Source: an uncultured Collinsella sp. (GTDB lineage: Bacteria; Actinomycetota; Coriobacteriia; Coriobacteriales; Coriobacteriaceae). From it: a DNA stretch of 63,472 nt. Numbering within the stretch: position 1 is the first letter of the stretch; each line of letters starts with the position of its first letter. Below are positions 32,050-40,736 of the stretch, in pieces. The position numbers were made by a program, and so were the translations under genes. The notes beneath the pieces are model-generated. The model was given only the letters and a program-made list of their open reading frames with translations. It searched no databases and was not told the origin of the DNA. The stretch is from NCBI GenBank assembly GCA_934630375.1, contig CAKTVQ010000008.1, forward strand, positions 1 to 63,472, read 5' to 3'.

Positions 32050-32472
32050 TTACAGCGTGCAGCCCACGACCTCGATTATGGCAAAAATCGGCACCAAAAA
32101 CGGTAGCAATGGCAGGGAGTGCGATTTTGTGATGAGGCAGGAGAGGGCGAGGACCAGGAGCGCGGCGGCAAATGCCACGATGCCGCCCATGGGATCGAGC
32201 GTACAAAACGCGAAGAGCGCCTTGACATCCCCCATGCCAATCCCCGGGGCTTGACGGAGGCGCCGCCAGAGGCACTCAGTCAGCACGAGAGCAAGGTACA
32301 CGATGACGGCAGGGCCTGCGTGGTCAAGCGCCGTATCCACGCCGCAATCAAGCCATACGCCCGCAAACGCCGCTACGGCACATGCCCCGGCAAGTGCATT
32401 CGGAAACCGCCGCTCACGCGCGTCGATGATGGCGCCGGTGATGGCGCACAGCCAAAACGGGATATAGACCAT
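32050..32472 (-). CDS. A24 family prepilin peptidase (single-domain)
   Basis: A 140-residue membrane protease with about four hydrophobic segments and both catalytic aspartates: the first in AIIDARERRFPN and the second in GMGDVKALFAF (GxGD). It lacks the N-terminal methyltransferase domain of classical PilD, like archaeal-type or Tad-type (CpaA) peptidases. No pilin, ATPase or secretin gene lies in the window, so its substrate is unknown. GAGGAGG precedes the ATG by 6 bases. Confidence 0.82.
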   Translation of the reverse strand: MVYIPFWLCAITGAIIDARERRFPNALAGACAVAAFAGVWLDCGVDTALDHAGPAVIVYLALVLTECLWRRLRQAPGIGMGDVKALFAFCTLDPMGGIVAFAAALLVLALSCLITKSHSLPLLPFLVPIFAIIEVVGCTL

Positions 32473-32496
32473 CGAGCACCTCCTCGAGCCGTATCT

Positions 32497-32543
32497 AAAA
32501 AGATTAAACCACCACAAAGGTGCCTGTCCCCATTGTGGTGGTT
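32497..32543 (-). terminator. terminator of the GT2 gene; one of two copies of a shared hairpin element
   Basis: AACCACCAC (32507-32515) pairs with GTGGTGGTT (32535-32543); on the minus strand TAATCTTTTT follows. The loop and stem are almost the same as those at 40166-40202, so this is a dispersed element serving as a terminator. Confidence 0.8.
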
Positions 32544-32553
32544 TTGGTGGTGG

Positions 32554-33849
32554 TTATTTGGCGCCTTGCATAACCTCGTCGAGGGTTACGCTGACGGCGT
32601 GCTGCGTCGGGACCCAGTCGACCTTCAGGAACAGCGCGGCCACCGTGATGGGGATATAGCTGAACATAAAGATCGGGAAGGTAAACAGGTTGGTCACCAA
32701 GCGCCATTTTTGCGCACAGTGAATGTGTTTGTACTCAAAGATGGTCGTAAGCAGCGCCAGGATAAAGAAGGTCTGGTACATCATCACGAACGTCATGATA
32801 AGCGAGGCGGCACAAGCCTGCATCTCGACCTCGGTAGCCAAGAAGCCGTGCGAGAGCCCGCCCACGATGAGGAAGGTCGCGTTGGCGAGCATGGAGATCA
32901 AGGACAGCAGCATGCCCGGCGCGATGGTCATGAACATATCGTAGGCGGCAAAGCGGTGATAGCGAAACGTCGACTTGACCAGATGCTTGCCATAGGTAAA
33001 GAACACCTGGTAGAAGCCCTTGGTCCAACGCATACGTTGCTTCCAAGACGCCTTAAACGTCACCGGCTGCTCGTCGAAGAACTCCGCCGGCGCATAACCG
33101 ATGCGAATACCGTGAATGGCGCAGAACGTAGTGAACTGGATGTCCTCGGTCAGCGTATGGAACTGCCAGCCGTGCATGCCCTCGATCACGCTCGCCGAGA
33201 TCAGGTAGCCCGAACCCGAAACAGCGCAGGACGTCTTGCAGATATTACGCGCGTTGTTGAGGAAGCGCGCCTCGCGCAGATACCAGGTGGCGTTGGCAGA
33301 CGATATCCATGAGCTGCCGAAGTTCTTGGAGTTGCGGTAGCTCGTGACCACATGGAAACCCTGGTCAAAGGCATCGTTCATCTTAGAGACGTAATCGCGG
33401 GAAATAACGTTATCGGCGTCGAAGATAAAGTAGCCCTCAAACGTGTCGGGATACTCGTTGAGGATACGATCGAAACCAAAGTCCATGACCCAGCTCTTAC
33501 CCTTGCGGGCAAGGTCGTTACGCTCGTAGACGATAGCGCCGGCCTCGCGCGCGAGCTGCGCGGTGTTGTCGGTACAGGCATCGGCGACGACAAAGACCAT
33601 GATAAGCTCGGACGGATAATCCTGGTCCTTGATGGAGCGAACAAGGTTGGCGATCACGGCCTCCTCGTTATGCGCCGCGATAAAGAAGGCATAACGATGC
33701 AGCTTTTTGGCCTTAGGGGGCGCGACCTCACCACGGAGAGCACCAATGACAAAGAAGACCACCTGGTACAGAAAGCAGACCGTAAGCAGCGTAACCACAA
33801 TCTGGTTGAAGATCACGATGGGTGTGTTGGTTTGTAAAAAGGCGAGCAT
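32554..33849 (-). CDS. processive family 2 glycosyltransferase (membrane-bound)
   Basis: A 431-residue synthase resembling poly-GlcNAc/hyaluronan-type GT2 enzymes. An N-terminal membrane helix is followed by the cytosolic GT-A domain with FIAAHNEEAVI, DACTDNTAQ, the DxD-type FDADNVIS, the acceptor TEDIQF and the QRMRW (QxxRW) motif, then three or more C-terminal membrane helices. Motifs are all intact. No partner export or modification genes are adjacent, so the product glycan is unknown. ATG at 33849 follows GGGAG by 5 bases. A terminator hairpin closes the gene. Confidence 0.85.
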   Translation of the reverse strand: MLAFLQTNTPIVIFNQIVVTLLTVCFLYQVVFFVIGALRGEVAPPKAKKLHRYAFFIAAHNEEAVIANLVRSIKDQDYPSELIMVFVVADACTDNTAQLAREAGAIVYERNDLARKGKSWVMDFGFDRILNEYPDTFEGYFIFDADNVISRDYVSKMNDAFDQGFHVVTSYRNSKNFGSSWISSANATWYLREARFLNNARNICKTSCAVSGSGYLISASVIEGMHGWQFHTLTEDIQFTTFCAIHGIRIGYAPAEFFDEQPVTFKASWKQRMRWTKGFYQVFFTYGKHLVKSTFRYHRFAAYDMFMTIAPGMLLSLISMLANATFLIVGGLSHGFLATEVEMQACAASLIMTFVMMYQTFFILALLTTIFEYKHIHCAQKWRLVTNLFTFPIFMFSYIPITVAALFLKVDWVPTQHAVSVTLDEVMQGAK

Positions 33850-33931
33850 GCAGGCTCCCAGCAACGCGTTACGTAAACAACCGTATATCTTACCGCAGGC
33901 TAACCGAGTTCAAGAAACCACCTAATACTGG

Positions 33932-34945
33932 CTAGACTTCGAGCAGACCGAGCTGCGGAACGATTTCGTCGCCGGCAGCGGTGCGGCCAAGCGAGCGCGG
34001 GGCCAGGTCGTCAAGAACCGCAGCGAGATCCCACGGCAGCTCGTCGCGGCACTCAATGCGCTCCCCCGTCACGGGATGGTCGAATGCGACGCGCCAGGAA
34101 TGAAGGAATTGCCTGGCCAGACCCTGGTCGGCGCGTGCATCGCACTTGCCATAGAGTGGATCGCCCACGCAGGCGTGGTTGATGTGGCGCATATGCACGC
34201 GAATCTGATGCGTGCGGCCGGTAAACAGATGGCACTCGACGAGCGTGTAGCCGTCGTCAAAACGCGTGGAATCGAAGCGCTCGAGGACCCTAAAGGTCGT
34301 AATGGCCTGGCGCGCGAAAGGATCGTCCGAAACCGCCATCTTGACACGGTCGCGCGTAGAACGAGCGATACCGGTGTTAATGGTGCCCTCGTCCATGGCA
34401 ATGTGGCCGTGGACGAGCGTAATGTAGCGGCGGTCGAGAGTACGCGTGCGGATAAGATTCTGGAGTGCGCGCTGGGTGTCGTCGTCTTTTGCCGCGAGCA
34501 TAAGGCCCGAGGTGTCACGATCCAGTCGATGTACGATGCCGGGGCGGTCCTCACCCTGCACGGTGCCCAGATGGTCGATGCCACAGTGATAGACCAAGGC
34601 GTTCGCAAGGGTGCCGCTCTCGTGGCCATGAGCGGGATGGCACACCAGACCGCGCTGCTTGGAGAGCACGATGAGGTAGTCGTCCTCGTAGCGGATATCG
34701 AGGGGAATGGCCTCGGGAATCACGTCGGTGGGATCGTGCGGCTCGGGCAAATCGACCGAAATACGGTCGCCGGAGCGCACGGCATACTTTTTAGATAGGC
34801 AGGTCTCGCCGTTGACGGCAACGGCACCGCCCTCAATCAGATGCGCGCAAGCGGAGCGCGTGGGGCAGCCGTCGTTGGCGCCCAGATAGGCGTCGAGACG
34901 CTGGCCAGCGGTATCGTCGGCAACGAGAATATGGATGTCGGCCAT
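33932..34945 (-). CDS. RluA family rRNA pseudouridine synthase
   Basis: A 337-residue enzyme with an N-terminal S4 domain (GQRLDAYLGANDG) and the RluA catalytic domain; the active-site Asp is in HRLDRDTSGLMLAAK, and GRTHQIRVHMRHI is the conserved RNA-binding loop. RluD-like enzymes modify helix 69 of 23S rRNA, but RluA/C/D assignments cannot be separated by eye. Its ATG shares one base with the lspA stop (TAATG), the usual lspA-rluD coupling. Confidence 0.92.
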   Translation of the reverse strand: MADIHILVADDTAGQRLDAYLGANDGCPTRSACAHLIEGGAVAVNGETCLSKKYAVRSGDRISVDLPEPHDPTDVIPEAIPLDIRYEDDYLIVLSKQRGLVCHPAHGHESGTLANALVYHCGIDHLGTVQGEDRPGIVHRLDRDTSGLMLAAKDDDTQRALQNLIRTRTLDRRYITLVHGHIAMDEGTINTGIARSTRDRVKMAVSDDPFARQAITTFRVLERFDSTRFDDGYTLVECHLFTGRTHQIRVHMRHINHACVGDPLYGKCDARADQGLARQFLHSWRVAFDHPVTGERIECRDELPWDLAAVLDDLAPRSLGRTAAGDEIVPQLGLLEV

Positions 34946-35544
34946 TAGCGCTCATTCCTTTCGCGAATCTTGCGGGCACGCTCCCCACGTTGTTTGGCCT
35001 TGCGCTTGGCGCGAGCCTCGTCACGGGCGTTAAGCTCGGCGGTCGCATCGACCTCGCGGGCCGCAGGGCTCAAGAACATGTAGCCGATGAGGGCAAGCAC
35101 AACGCCTACGGTGATGCCGATATCGGCCACGTTAAAGACGGGAAAGTCAATGAAGGTGGTGGCAATAAAATCGGTCACAAAGCCCATGGCCAAGCGATCG
35201 ATCGCGTTGCCGATGGCGCCGCCCGCAACCATTGCCATACCTATGACCTCCAGATGGGCAAGCTGGGGAGCGCGAACCAGGTACACGGCAATGGCGACAA
35301 TAACCGCGAGCGCCAGCACGGCAAACGCGAGGCCATGTCCCTCGCCCATGCTAAAGGCAGCACCGATGTTACGCACGAAAAGGAAGTCGATCACACCGGG
35401 GATAACAGTCACATGCAGAGCATCGCCAACGACACGAACCGCAAGCTTGGTCAGCTGGTCAACAAGCAGCACAACCAGCGCCACCCCACCAGCAACACCC
35501 AACCGCCAACGCAAAGGCGGCGTCATACCTGCATCACGACCCAA
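34945..35544 (-). CDS. lspA: lipoprotein signal peptidase (signal peptidase II)
   Basis: A ~199-residue membrane protease with four hydrophobic segments and the two catalytic aspartates in GGAIGNAIDRL and VFNVADIGITVG. The C-terminus carries an unusually long, very basic tail of about 35 residues. A TTG at 35544 preceded by AGGGG at about 6 bases looks like the start; an ATG six codons inside lacks a ribosome site. Coupled to the pseudouridine synthase gene. Confidence 0.92.
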   Translation of the reverse strand: MGRDAGMTPPLRWRLGVAGGVALVVLLVDQLTKLAVRVVGDALHVTVIPGVIDFLFVRNIGAAFSMGEGHGLAFAVLALAVIVAIAVYLVRAPQLAHLEVIGMAMVAGGAIGNAIDRLAMGFVTDFIATTFIDFPVFNVADIGITVGVVLALIGYMFLSPAAREVDATAELNARDEARAKRKAKQRGERARKIRERNER

Positions 35545-35612
35545 AGAAATCCCCTACCCTCAAGCTCTCCAATTACATTTTGTCAAAACAATATCTTAAA
35601 TTGCCCAGCAAA

Positions 35613-35783
35613 GAAAACGCCGCGCATTTGTCAACGACAGCGAAAACCCGCCAGGCGAGGCAAGGTGCCTTGAAACGAGGCGGCATTGATCTTTTGATCA
35701 TGCCGCCGAAGCTGAAAGGCAGATTGCCGCTCTGGCGGGTTTGCAGCGTCGACCGGTTACGCGGTTTGGTAAAACCGCGTAAC
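35613..35783. repeat. ~170 bp nested palindrome between ileS and lspA
   Basis: The core arms start with AAACCCGCCAG (35644-35654) and end with CTGGCGGGTTT (35732-35742), and the centre is GGCGGCAT-GATC / GATC-ATGCCGCC around TTTT at 35692-35695, with the intervening arms also matching apart from small gaps. The similarity extends outward (GTCAACGA against GTCGACG). A separate perfect 12-pair hairpin (35756-35767 with 35772-35783) begins 1 base after the ileS stop. There is no T-run after it. No gene is seen in this 238-base gap. Confidence 0.75.
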
Positions 35784-38585
35784 TTATAGGGCTTCGGCGC
35801 AGCGCTTGCAGATGTGAGCGTGGCCGTTGTACTCACCGACGGTGGTGCGGTAGTTCCAGCAACGGTCGCAGCACTCGCCCTCGGCAGCCTCGATGGCAAC
35901 GGAGAGCTCCTCGCCCTGGGTCAGTTCAACAGCGGAGACGATGTAGAACTCGGCCAGGTCGACGGCCTTGTCGCCGGTCAGCAGCGCGTACATCTCGGCG
36001 GGAACGACCGCCTTGACGCGGACCTGCTGGCTCTTAGTGAAGGTGCCAGCGGAGCGGGCATCCTCAAGGGCCTTGGTCACGGCGCTACGGAGCTCGAGTG
36101 AAGCCTCGAGCACGCCCTCGAACTCATTGGCCTCGTCGACCGTAATGGGCGACTTATACCAATCGAGCAGCGCAGCGTACTTCTGGTGATCGACGCAGCC
36201 GGCAGGCGCATAGGCCATGGCCTCGTCGACCGTGTAGGACAGGATCGGCTGCAGATCGCGCATGAGCATCGAGAAGAGCTCAGCCAGCACGGTCTGAGCG
36301 CTGCGGCGCTCGAGCGAGCCGGGCTTGTCGCAATACAGACGGTCCTTCAGGGCGTCGAGGTACACGTTAGAAAGCTCGGTAACCACGAAGTCGTAAAGCG
36401 CACGGTAAGCGCGCGGGAACTCGTAGCTGGCGTAGGCATCGTCGACCTCGGCCTGAACCTGGGTCAGGCGGGCAACCATGAGCTTGTCGAGCGGCAGCAG
36501 GTCGGCAAAGGCGACGCCGTCGGTCTCGGGCTCAAACTGACCCTCGAGCTCGGAGAGCAGGAAGCGCAGCGTGTTGCGGAAACGACGGTAGGCATCGGAC
36601 GTACGAGCGAGAATCTCGTGGTCGATGGACACGTCGGAGCTGGTATCGACGGAGGCAACCCACAGACGGATGATGTCGGCGCCCATCTCGTCGCAGACCT
36701 TGTTGGGGTCGATGACGTTGCCGAGCGACTTGGACATCTTACGGCCCTGACCGTCAAGGGTGAAGCCCTGCGAGACGACCGCCTTGTACGGAGCATGGCC
36801 GTTGGCGCCCACCGAGGTGAGCAGCGAGCTCTGGAACCAACCACGGTGCTGGTCGGAACCCTCGAGGTAGACGTCCGCCGGGTACTCCAACTCGGGACGG
36901 TACTCGCAGACGGCCTTCCAGGAAACGCCGGAGTCCCACCACACGTCGAGGATGTCCTTATCGGCCTTGAGGTGATGGCCGCCGCACTTGGGGCAGACAC
37001 AGGCCTCGCCCAGGTAGCTCTCGGGAGCGTCGGTGAACCAGGCGTCGGAGCCCTTCTCGTGGAAAAGCTTGATGACGGCGTCGAGCGTGGCGTCGTTCAT
37101 GACCTTCTCGCCGCAGTCGGCGCAGGTGTAGCTGGGGATAGGCACGCCCCAGTTGCGCTGACGGCTGATGCACCAGTCGGGACGCTGCTCGACCATGGCG
37201 CCGATGCGGTTGGCGGCATGAGCCGGGTACCACTTGACGTTCTCGCGGACCTCCTTGCCAGCCTGCTCGCGCAGACCGGTCTTGTCCATCGAGACAAACC
37301 ACTGATCGGTAGCACGAAAGAGCACCGGGTGCTTGCAGCGCCAGCAGTGCGGATAGCTATGCGTGATCTTCTTCTCGAGGACCAGGGTGCCGCGCTCGCG
37401 CAGGAACTCGATGATGTGCGGGTTGGCCTCGTCGGTATCCATACCGCTGAAGGGACCGCCAGTACCAAACTCCTCGCCGGTGTAGAACTTGCCGTCGTCA
37501 TCGACCGGCATGCAGATGTCGGTGATGCCCTCCTTGAGGCAGGCGAAGTAGTCGTCGACGCCGTGGCCGGGCGAGTTGTGGACGATACCGGTACCGTCGT
37601 CGACACCGACGTAATCGGCCAGCAGCGCCACGCCCTCGACACCGTCAAAGATCGGCTGCTTGTAATGGATGTGGTGGAAGGTCTCGGCGGGGACCACGTA
37701 GGGCTTGCCGTCGACCATAACCGGGGTGTACTCCCAGCCAAACTCCTCGCAGCACTTGGGAGCCAGGTCCTCGAGCATGACCTCGGCGCGACCGTCATGC
37801 TCGACGGCGACGTAAGCGGCGCCGGGCTTGAGGGAAACTGCCTGGTCGGAGGGGATGGTCCACGGCGTGGTCGTCCAGATGATGAAGTCGACCGGGCCAT
37901 CGAAGTTCTCGAGGCCGGCGGGCTTGGAGGTCATCTCGAAGCGCACGAAGATGGAGGGGCTCGTCTCGTCAGAGTACTCGATCTCGGCCTCGGCCAGCGC
38001 GGTATGGCAGTGCTTGCACCAGTGGACGGGCTTGTGACCGCGATAGATCATGCCCTTATCGAACATGGCCTTAAAGACCTCGATGTCAGCGGCGTCATGC
38101 TGGTGATAGAGCGTCAGGTACGGGTTGTCCCAGTCACCGAGCACGCCCAGGCGACGGAAGCCGGCCTTCTGCAGCTCAATGTTCTCGACAGCAAACTTGT
38201 TGCAGAGCTCGCGGATCTTAGCCGTGGAGGTCTGGTTGAACTTCTCGGTGCCGAGCTTCTCCTCGACCTTGTGCTCGATCGGCTGACCGTGGCAGTCCCA
38301 ACCGGGGACATAGGGAACTTCGCAGCCCTGCATCATCCAGTAACGGTTGATCATGTCCTTGGAGATCTTGTTCATGGCGTGGCCGATATGGATCGGACCG
38401 TTGGCGTACGGAGGGCCGTCGTGCAGCACGAACTTCTTGTGACCCTCGTTCTTCTTCAGAACTTGCTCGTAGACCTTGTTGTCCTGCCAGTCCTTGAGTC
38501 GCTTGGGCTCGGACTTGGAAAGACCGGCACGCATGGGAAAACCGGTTTTGGGCAGATTCATCGTCTGCTTGTACTCGTTTGCCAC
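35784..38585 (-). CDS. ileS: isoleucyl-tRNA synthetase
   Basis: A 933-residue class I synthetase: HIGH motif in PPYANGPIHIGHAMNK, KMSKS motif in GRKMSKSLGNVI, the CP1 editing insert between them (TTTPWTIPSDQA), and a C-terminal zinc finger (CCDRCWNYR and CKRC). The preferred start is a GTG at 38585 (VANEYKQTMNLP) because AAAGGGG lies 4 bases before it; an ATG at 38564 is the alternative. Expression is controlled by the T-box leader just upstream. Confidence 0.96.
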   Translation of the reverse strand: MANEYKQTMNLPKTGFPMRAGLSKSEPKRLKDWQDNKVYEQVLKKNEGHKKFVLHDGPPYANGPIHIGHAMNKISKDMINRYWMMQGCEVPYVPGWDCHGQPIEHKVEEKLGTEKFNQTSTAKIRELCNKFAVENIELQKAGFRRLGVLGDWDNPYLTLYHQHDAADIEVFKAMFDKGMIYRGHKPVHWCKHCHTALAEAEIEYSDETSPSIFVRFEMTSKPAGLENFDGPVDFIIWTTTPWTIPSDQAVSLKPGAAYVAVEHDGRAEVMLEDLAPKCCEEFGWEYTPVMVDGKPYVVPAETFHHIHYKQPIFDGVEGVALLADYVGVDDGTGIVHNSPGHGVDDYFACLKEGITDICMPVDDDGKFYTGEEFGTGGPFSGMDTDEANPHIIEFLRERGTLVLEKKITHSYPHCWRCKHPVLFRATDQWFVSMDKTGLREQAGKEVRENVKWYPAHAANRIGAMVEQRPDWCISRQRNWGVPIPSYTCADCGEKVMNDATLDAVIKLFHEKGSDAWFTDAPESYLGEACVCPKCGGHHLKADKDILDVWWDSGVSWKAVCEYRPELEYPADVYLEGSDQHRGWFQSSLLTSVGANGHAPYKAVVSQGFTLDGQGRKMSKSLGNVIDPNKVCDEMGADIIRLWVASVDTSSDVSIDHEILARTSDAYRRFRNTLRFLLSELEGQFEPETDGVAFADLLPLDKLMVARLTQVQAEVDDAYASYEFPRAYRALYDFVVTELSNVYLDALKDRLYCDKPGSLERRSAQTVLAELFSMLMRDLQPILSYTVDEAMAYAPAGCVDHQKYAALLDWYKSPITVDEANEFEGVLEASLELRSAVTKALEDARSAGTFTKSQQVRVKAVVPAEMYALLTGDKAVDLAEFYIVSAVELTQGEELSVAIEAAEGECCDRCWNYRTTVGEYNGHAHICKRCAEAL

Positions 38586-38628
38586 GGTACCCCTTTCTTG
38601 TCGTGGGCGCGCACGCCCTCTGGGCACC

Positions 38629-38930
38629 AAAAAAGCGCCCGTCCCTGCAAGCTGGGACGAAGCGCCACAAAACGGGCCGTGCGCCCGCAAAAGCTCTTCG
38701 CTTAACCACCCAGCTTAGATGCCCTCGCCCGCGTTGCCGCGCGCTCGCATCCGTTACTCGGCTGGCCTGTATCGACGACCATCTCGGCGATGTCTACTAA
38801 GACGAACCTGTTCGGCACGTCCGTTGGGACCGCAGCTCCGGGGTGATTTTCATCGGTCGCATGCACGGGTTCTCAGCACTCCCCGCTCTCTGTGGCATGC
38901 GGATGGCCGACTACTCGTCCCCATCAACGC
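38629..38930 (-). promoter_or_regulatory. Ile-specific T-box leader with intrinsic terminator, controlling ileS
   Basis: On the minus strand a Stem I is closed by TTG/GGGAC with GTCCC/CAA (near 38917-38927 and 38826-38834) and includes AGAGAG and GCTGAGAA-type elements. The specifier ATC (Ile) is read at 38845-38847 in GAAAATCACC. The antiterminator bulge GCTGGGTGGTTAAGC (38699-38714) offers TGGT, which pairs with the ACCA end of tRNA-Ile. A strong terminator follows: GCGC-CGTCCC stems at 38635-38645 and 38654-38665 with TTTTTT at 38629-38634. Uncharged tRNA-Ile is expected to allow read-through. Confidence 0.85.
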
Positions 38931-39023
38931 TTATGCGCTGTATGGTAGCACGGTCCGCGCCAGCGAAAAACCCTCAACATTGGTTTCATACTTTAGGAAT
39001 TTCTCGCTGCCGCAAGCACTCAC

Positions 39024-39053
39024 TTGGAGCAAAATACCTGAAAGCACTTTATC
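39024..39053 (+). promoter_or_regulatory. candidate promoter of the GldA-like gene
   Basis: TTGGAG (39024-39029) and TTTATC (39048-39053) are 18 bases apart, ending 18 bases before the start codon. Confidence 0.4.
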
Positions 39054-39071
39054 TAGCGAAAGAAGGCTCCT

Positions 39072-40154
39072 ATGCGCACGATTGGAATGAGCGACTATAC
39101 CGTCGGCGAAGACTGCTTTGACGAGCTGCCCGGCGCGCTGGCCGAGTACGGAGCGACAAAGGTCGCGATCATCGGTGGCAAGCGGGCACTGGCCGCAGCA
39201 CTTCCCGGTATCGAAGCTGCGCTGGAAGGTACCGACGTCGAGATTCTGGAGACGCGCGTCTACGGTACCAACAGCACACGCGCCAATATCGCCAAGGTCG
39301 TAAACTCCCCCGCCTGCCAGGAAGCCGACGTGCTCATTGCCTGCGGCGGCGGCAAGGCACTCGACACCGTCAAGACGGCGGCCATCGAGCTCAAGAAGAT
39401 CGTCTTTACGGTGCCGACGATCTGCTCCAACTGCTCGGCCGCGACCGCCATTGCCGTCGTCTACAACGACGACGGCTCGCTCGAGGGCTATTCGTACCCC
39501 AACCGCCCCGCGCACATCTTCATCAACCCCAAGATCATCGCCGAGGCACCGGCAGAGTACTTCTGGGCCGGCGTGGGCGATGCCCTGTCTAAGCAGCCCG
39601 AGGTCGAGTACGCCACGAGCGCCGGTAACCTGGAGCACACCGCCGGTCTTGGCCTGGCGCTCGCGCACACCTGTTCCGAGCCGCTGTTTACCTATGGCGT
39701 CCAGGGTCTTGAGGATGTGCGCCAGAATCTATCGAGCGAGGCCGTCAAGCAGATCGCGCTCGACATCGTGGTCAACACGGGCTATGTCTCGAACCTGACC
39801 AACCAAAACGATTACTACTACAACTCGAGCGTGGCGCACGCGTTCTATAACGCCACGTGCAGCATTCCGCGTGAGGGCACCTACCTGCACGGCGAGGTCG
39901 TAAGCCTGGGTGTGCTGGTACTGTTCGCCTACACGGGCGACACCGAGAACCTTGAGCGCTACGCAGCCTTTAACAAGCAGATGGGGCTGCCCGTGACGCT
40001 TGAGCAGGTCGGGCTTTCCGAGTCCGATATCCCCGCCCTGTGCGAGTACGCGCACGCCACCAACGAGTGGAAGCAGGGCAACCCGGAGCCCTTCACCGAC
40101 GAGAAGTTCGCCGCTGCCATCAGGGCCGCCGACGCCTACGGCCACACGCTCTAG
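39072..40154 (+). CDS. iron-containing/GldA-like alcohol dehydrogenase
   Basis: A 360-residue member of the glycerol dehydrogenase/group III alcohol dehydrogenase family. NAD-binding is marked by CGGGKALDTVK; metal ligands are expected from GVGDALSK (Asp), SVAHAFYNA (His) and YLHGEVVSLG (His). It could oxidise glycerol or reduce a small ketone or aldehyde; the substrate cannot be read. AGAAGG is 5 bases before the ATG. It is divergent from the T-box/ileS transcript and ends at a bidirectional terminator. Confidence 0.87.
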   Translation: MRTIGMSDYTVGEDCFDELPGALAEYGATKVAIIGGKRALAAALPGIEAALEGTDVEILETRVYGTNSTRANIAKVVNSPACQEADVLIACGGGKALDTVKTAAIELKKIVFTVPTICSNCSAATAIAVVYNDDGSLEGYSYPNRPAHIFINPKIIAEAPAEYFWAGVGDALSKQPEVEYATSAGNLEHTAGLGLALAHTCSEPLFTYGVQGLEDVRQNLSSEAVKQIALDIVVNTGYVSNLTNQNDYYYNSSVAHAFYNATCSIPREGTYLHGEVVSLGVLVLFAYTGDTENLERYAAFNKQMGLPVTLEQVGLSESDIPALCEYAHATNEWKQGNPEPFTDEKFAAAIRAADAYGHTL

Positions 40155-40165
40155 CTCTAGGCCAA

Positions 40166-40208
40166 AACCACCACAAAAGGGACAGGCACCTTTGTGGTGG
40201 TTTTTTAT
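40166..40208. terminator. bidirectional terminator; second copy of the shared hairpin element
   Basis: AACCACCAC (40166-40174) pairs with GTGGTGGTT (40194-40202), followed by TTTTTTATT on the plus strand and TTTTGG on the minus strand. It lies between convergent gldA-like and DUF523 genes and nearly matches the element at 32507-32543, loop included. Confidence 0.85.
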
Positions 40209-40660
40209 TGCTCCAGCATGCTGGGATCGAACTCGCTAGCCGGAATCACACGGTACCCGTGACGCAGCAGCAGATCGACAAAAACGCCGTTGCCCGCGGT
40301 GAGCGTACCGCTGAAGGTTCCGTCGTAGATACGGCCTACACCACACGAAGGGCTGCGGTCCTGCAGGATGCACGCAGCGATCTCGGACGGGCCGCCCGCC
40401 TGCTCGCACATATCAAGCGCACGTTGGGCGCCCAGGCGAAACTCGCGATCGACCGAGGTGCCCTCGCAGGTACGGACCTCGCCATTCACAATCTCGGACG
40501 GCTTACGCGGCGTGGGCAGGCGCCCGAAGACCTCGGGGCACACCAGCAGGACCTCGGTCCCTGTGCGCTCGCAAGCCTCGACCAGCTCGCGATGGTAATT
40601 GTCGAGCCCATTATACTTGCAGCTCTCGCCCATCAAACAGGCGCTTACCACGATCTTCAT
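40205..40660 (-). CDS. DUF523 family protein
   Basis: A 151-residue protein with the DUF523 pattern: an N-terminal KIVVSACLMGESCKYNG, CPEVFGRLPTPR in the middle and the invariant ILQDRSPSCGVG, whose cysteines suggest a metal or cluster site. The biochemical role is not known. GGGGAGA is 7 bases before the ATG at 40660; the frame extends 21 codons further without a site. Confidence 0.88.
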   Translation of the reverse strand: MKIVVSACLMGESCKYNGLDNYHRELVEACERTGTEVLLVCPEVFGRLPTPRKPSEIVNGEVRTCEGTSVDREFRLGAQRALDMCEQAGGPSEIAACILQDRSPSCGVGRIYDGTFSGTLTAGNGVFVDLLLRHGYRVIPASEFDPSMLEQ

Positions 40661-40677
40661 ATTCAACTCTCCCCACG

Positions 40678-40715
40678 CAAAACGCCCCATTTGAGATGGA
40701 CACTCAAATGGGGCG
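40678..40715 (-). terminator. Rho-independent terminator of ftsH
   Basis: CGCCCCATTTGAG (40683-40695) and CTCAAATGGGGCG (40703-40715) form a perfect 13-pair stem; on the minus strand GTTTTGCG follows. It is 21 bases after the ftsH stop. Confidence 0.85.
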
Positions 40716-40736
40716 ATAGACACTGCGCAACCAGTA

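Noticed and set aside
36186..38705. Plus-strand open frame of 839 codons opposite ileS
   Set aside because: Mirror frame without ribosome site or domain; ileS is clear on the other strand.
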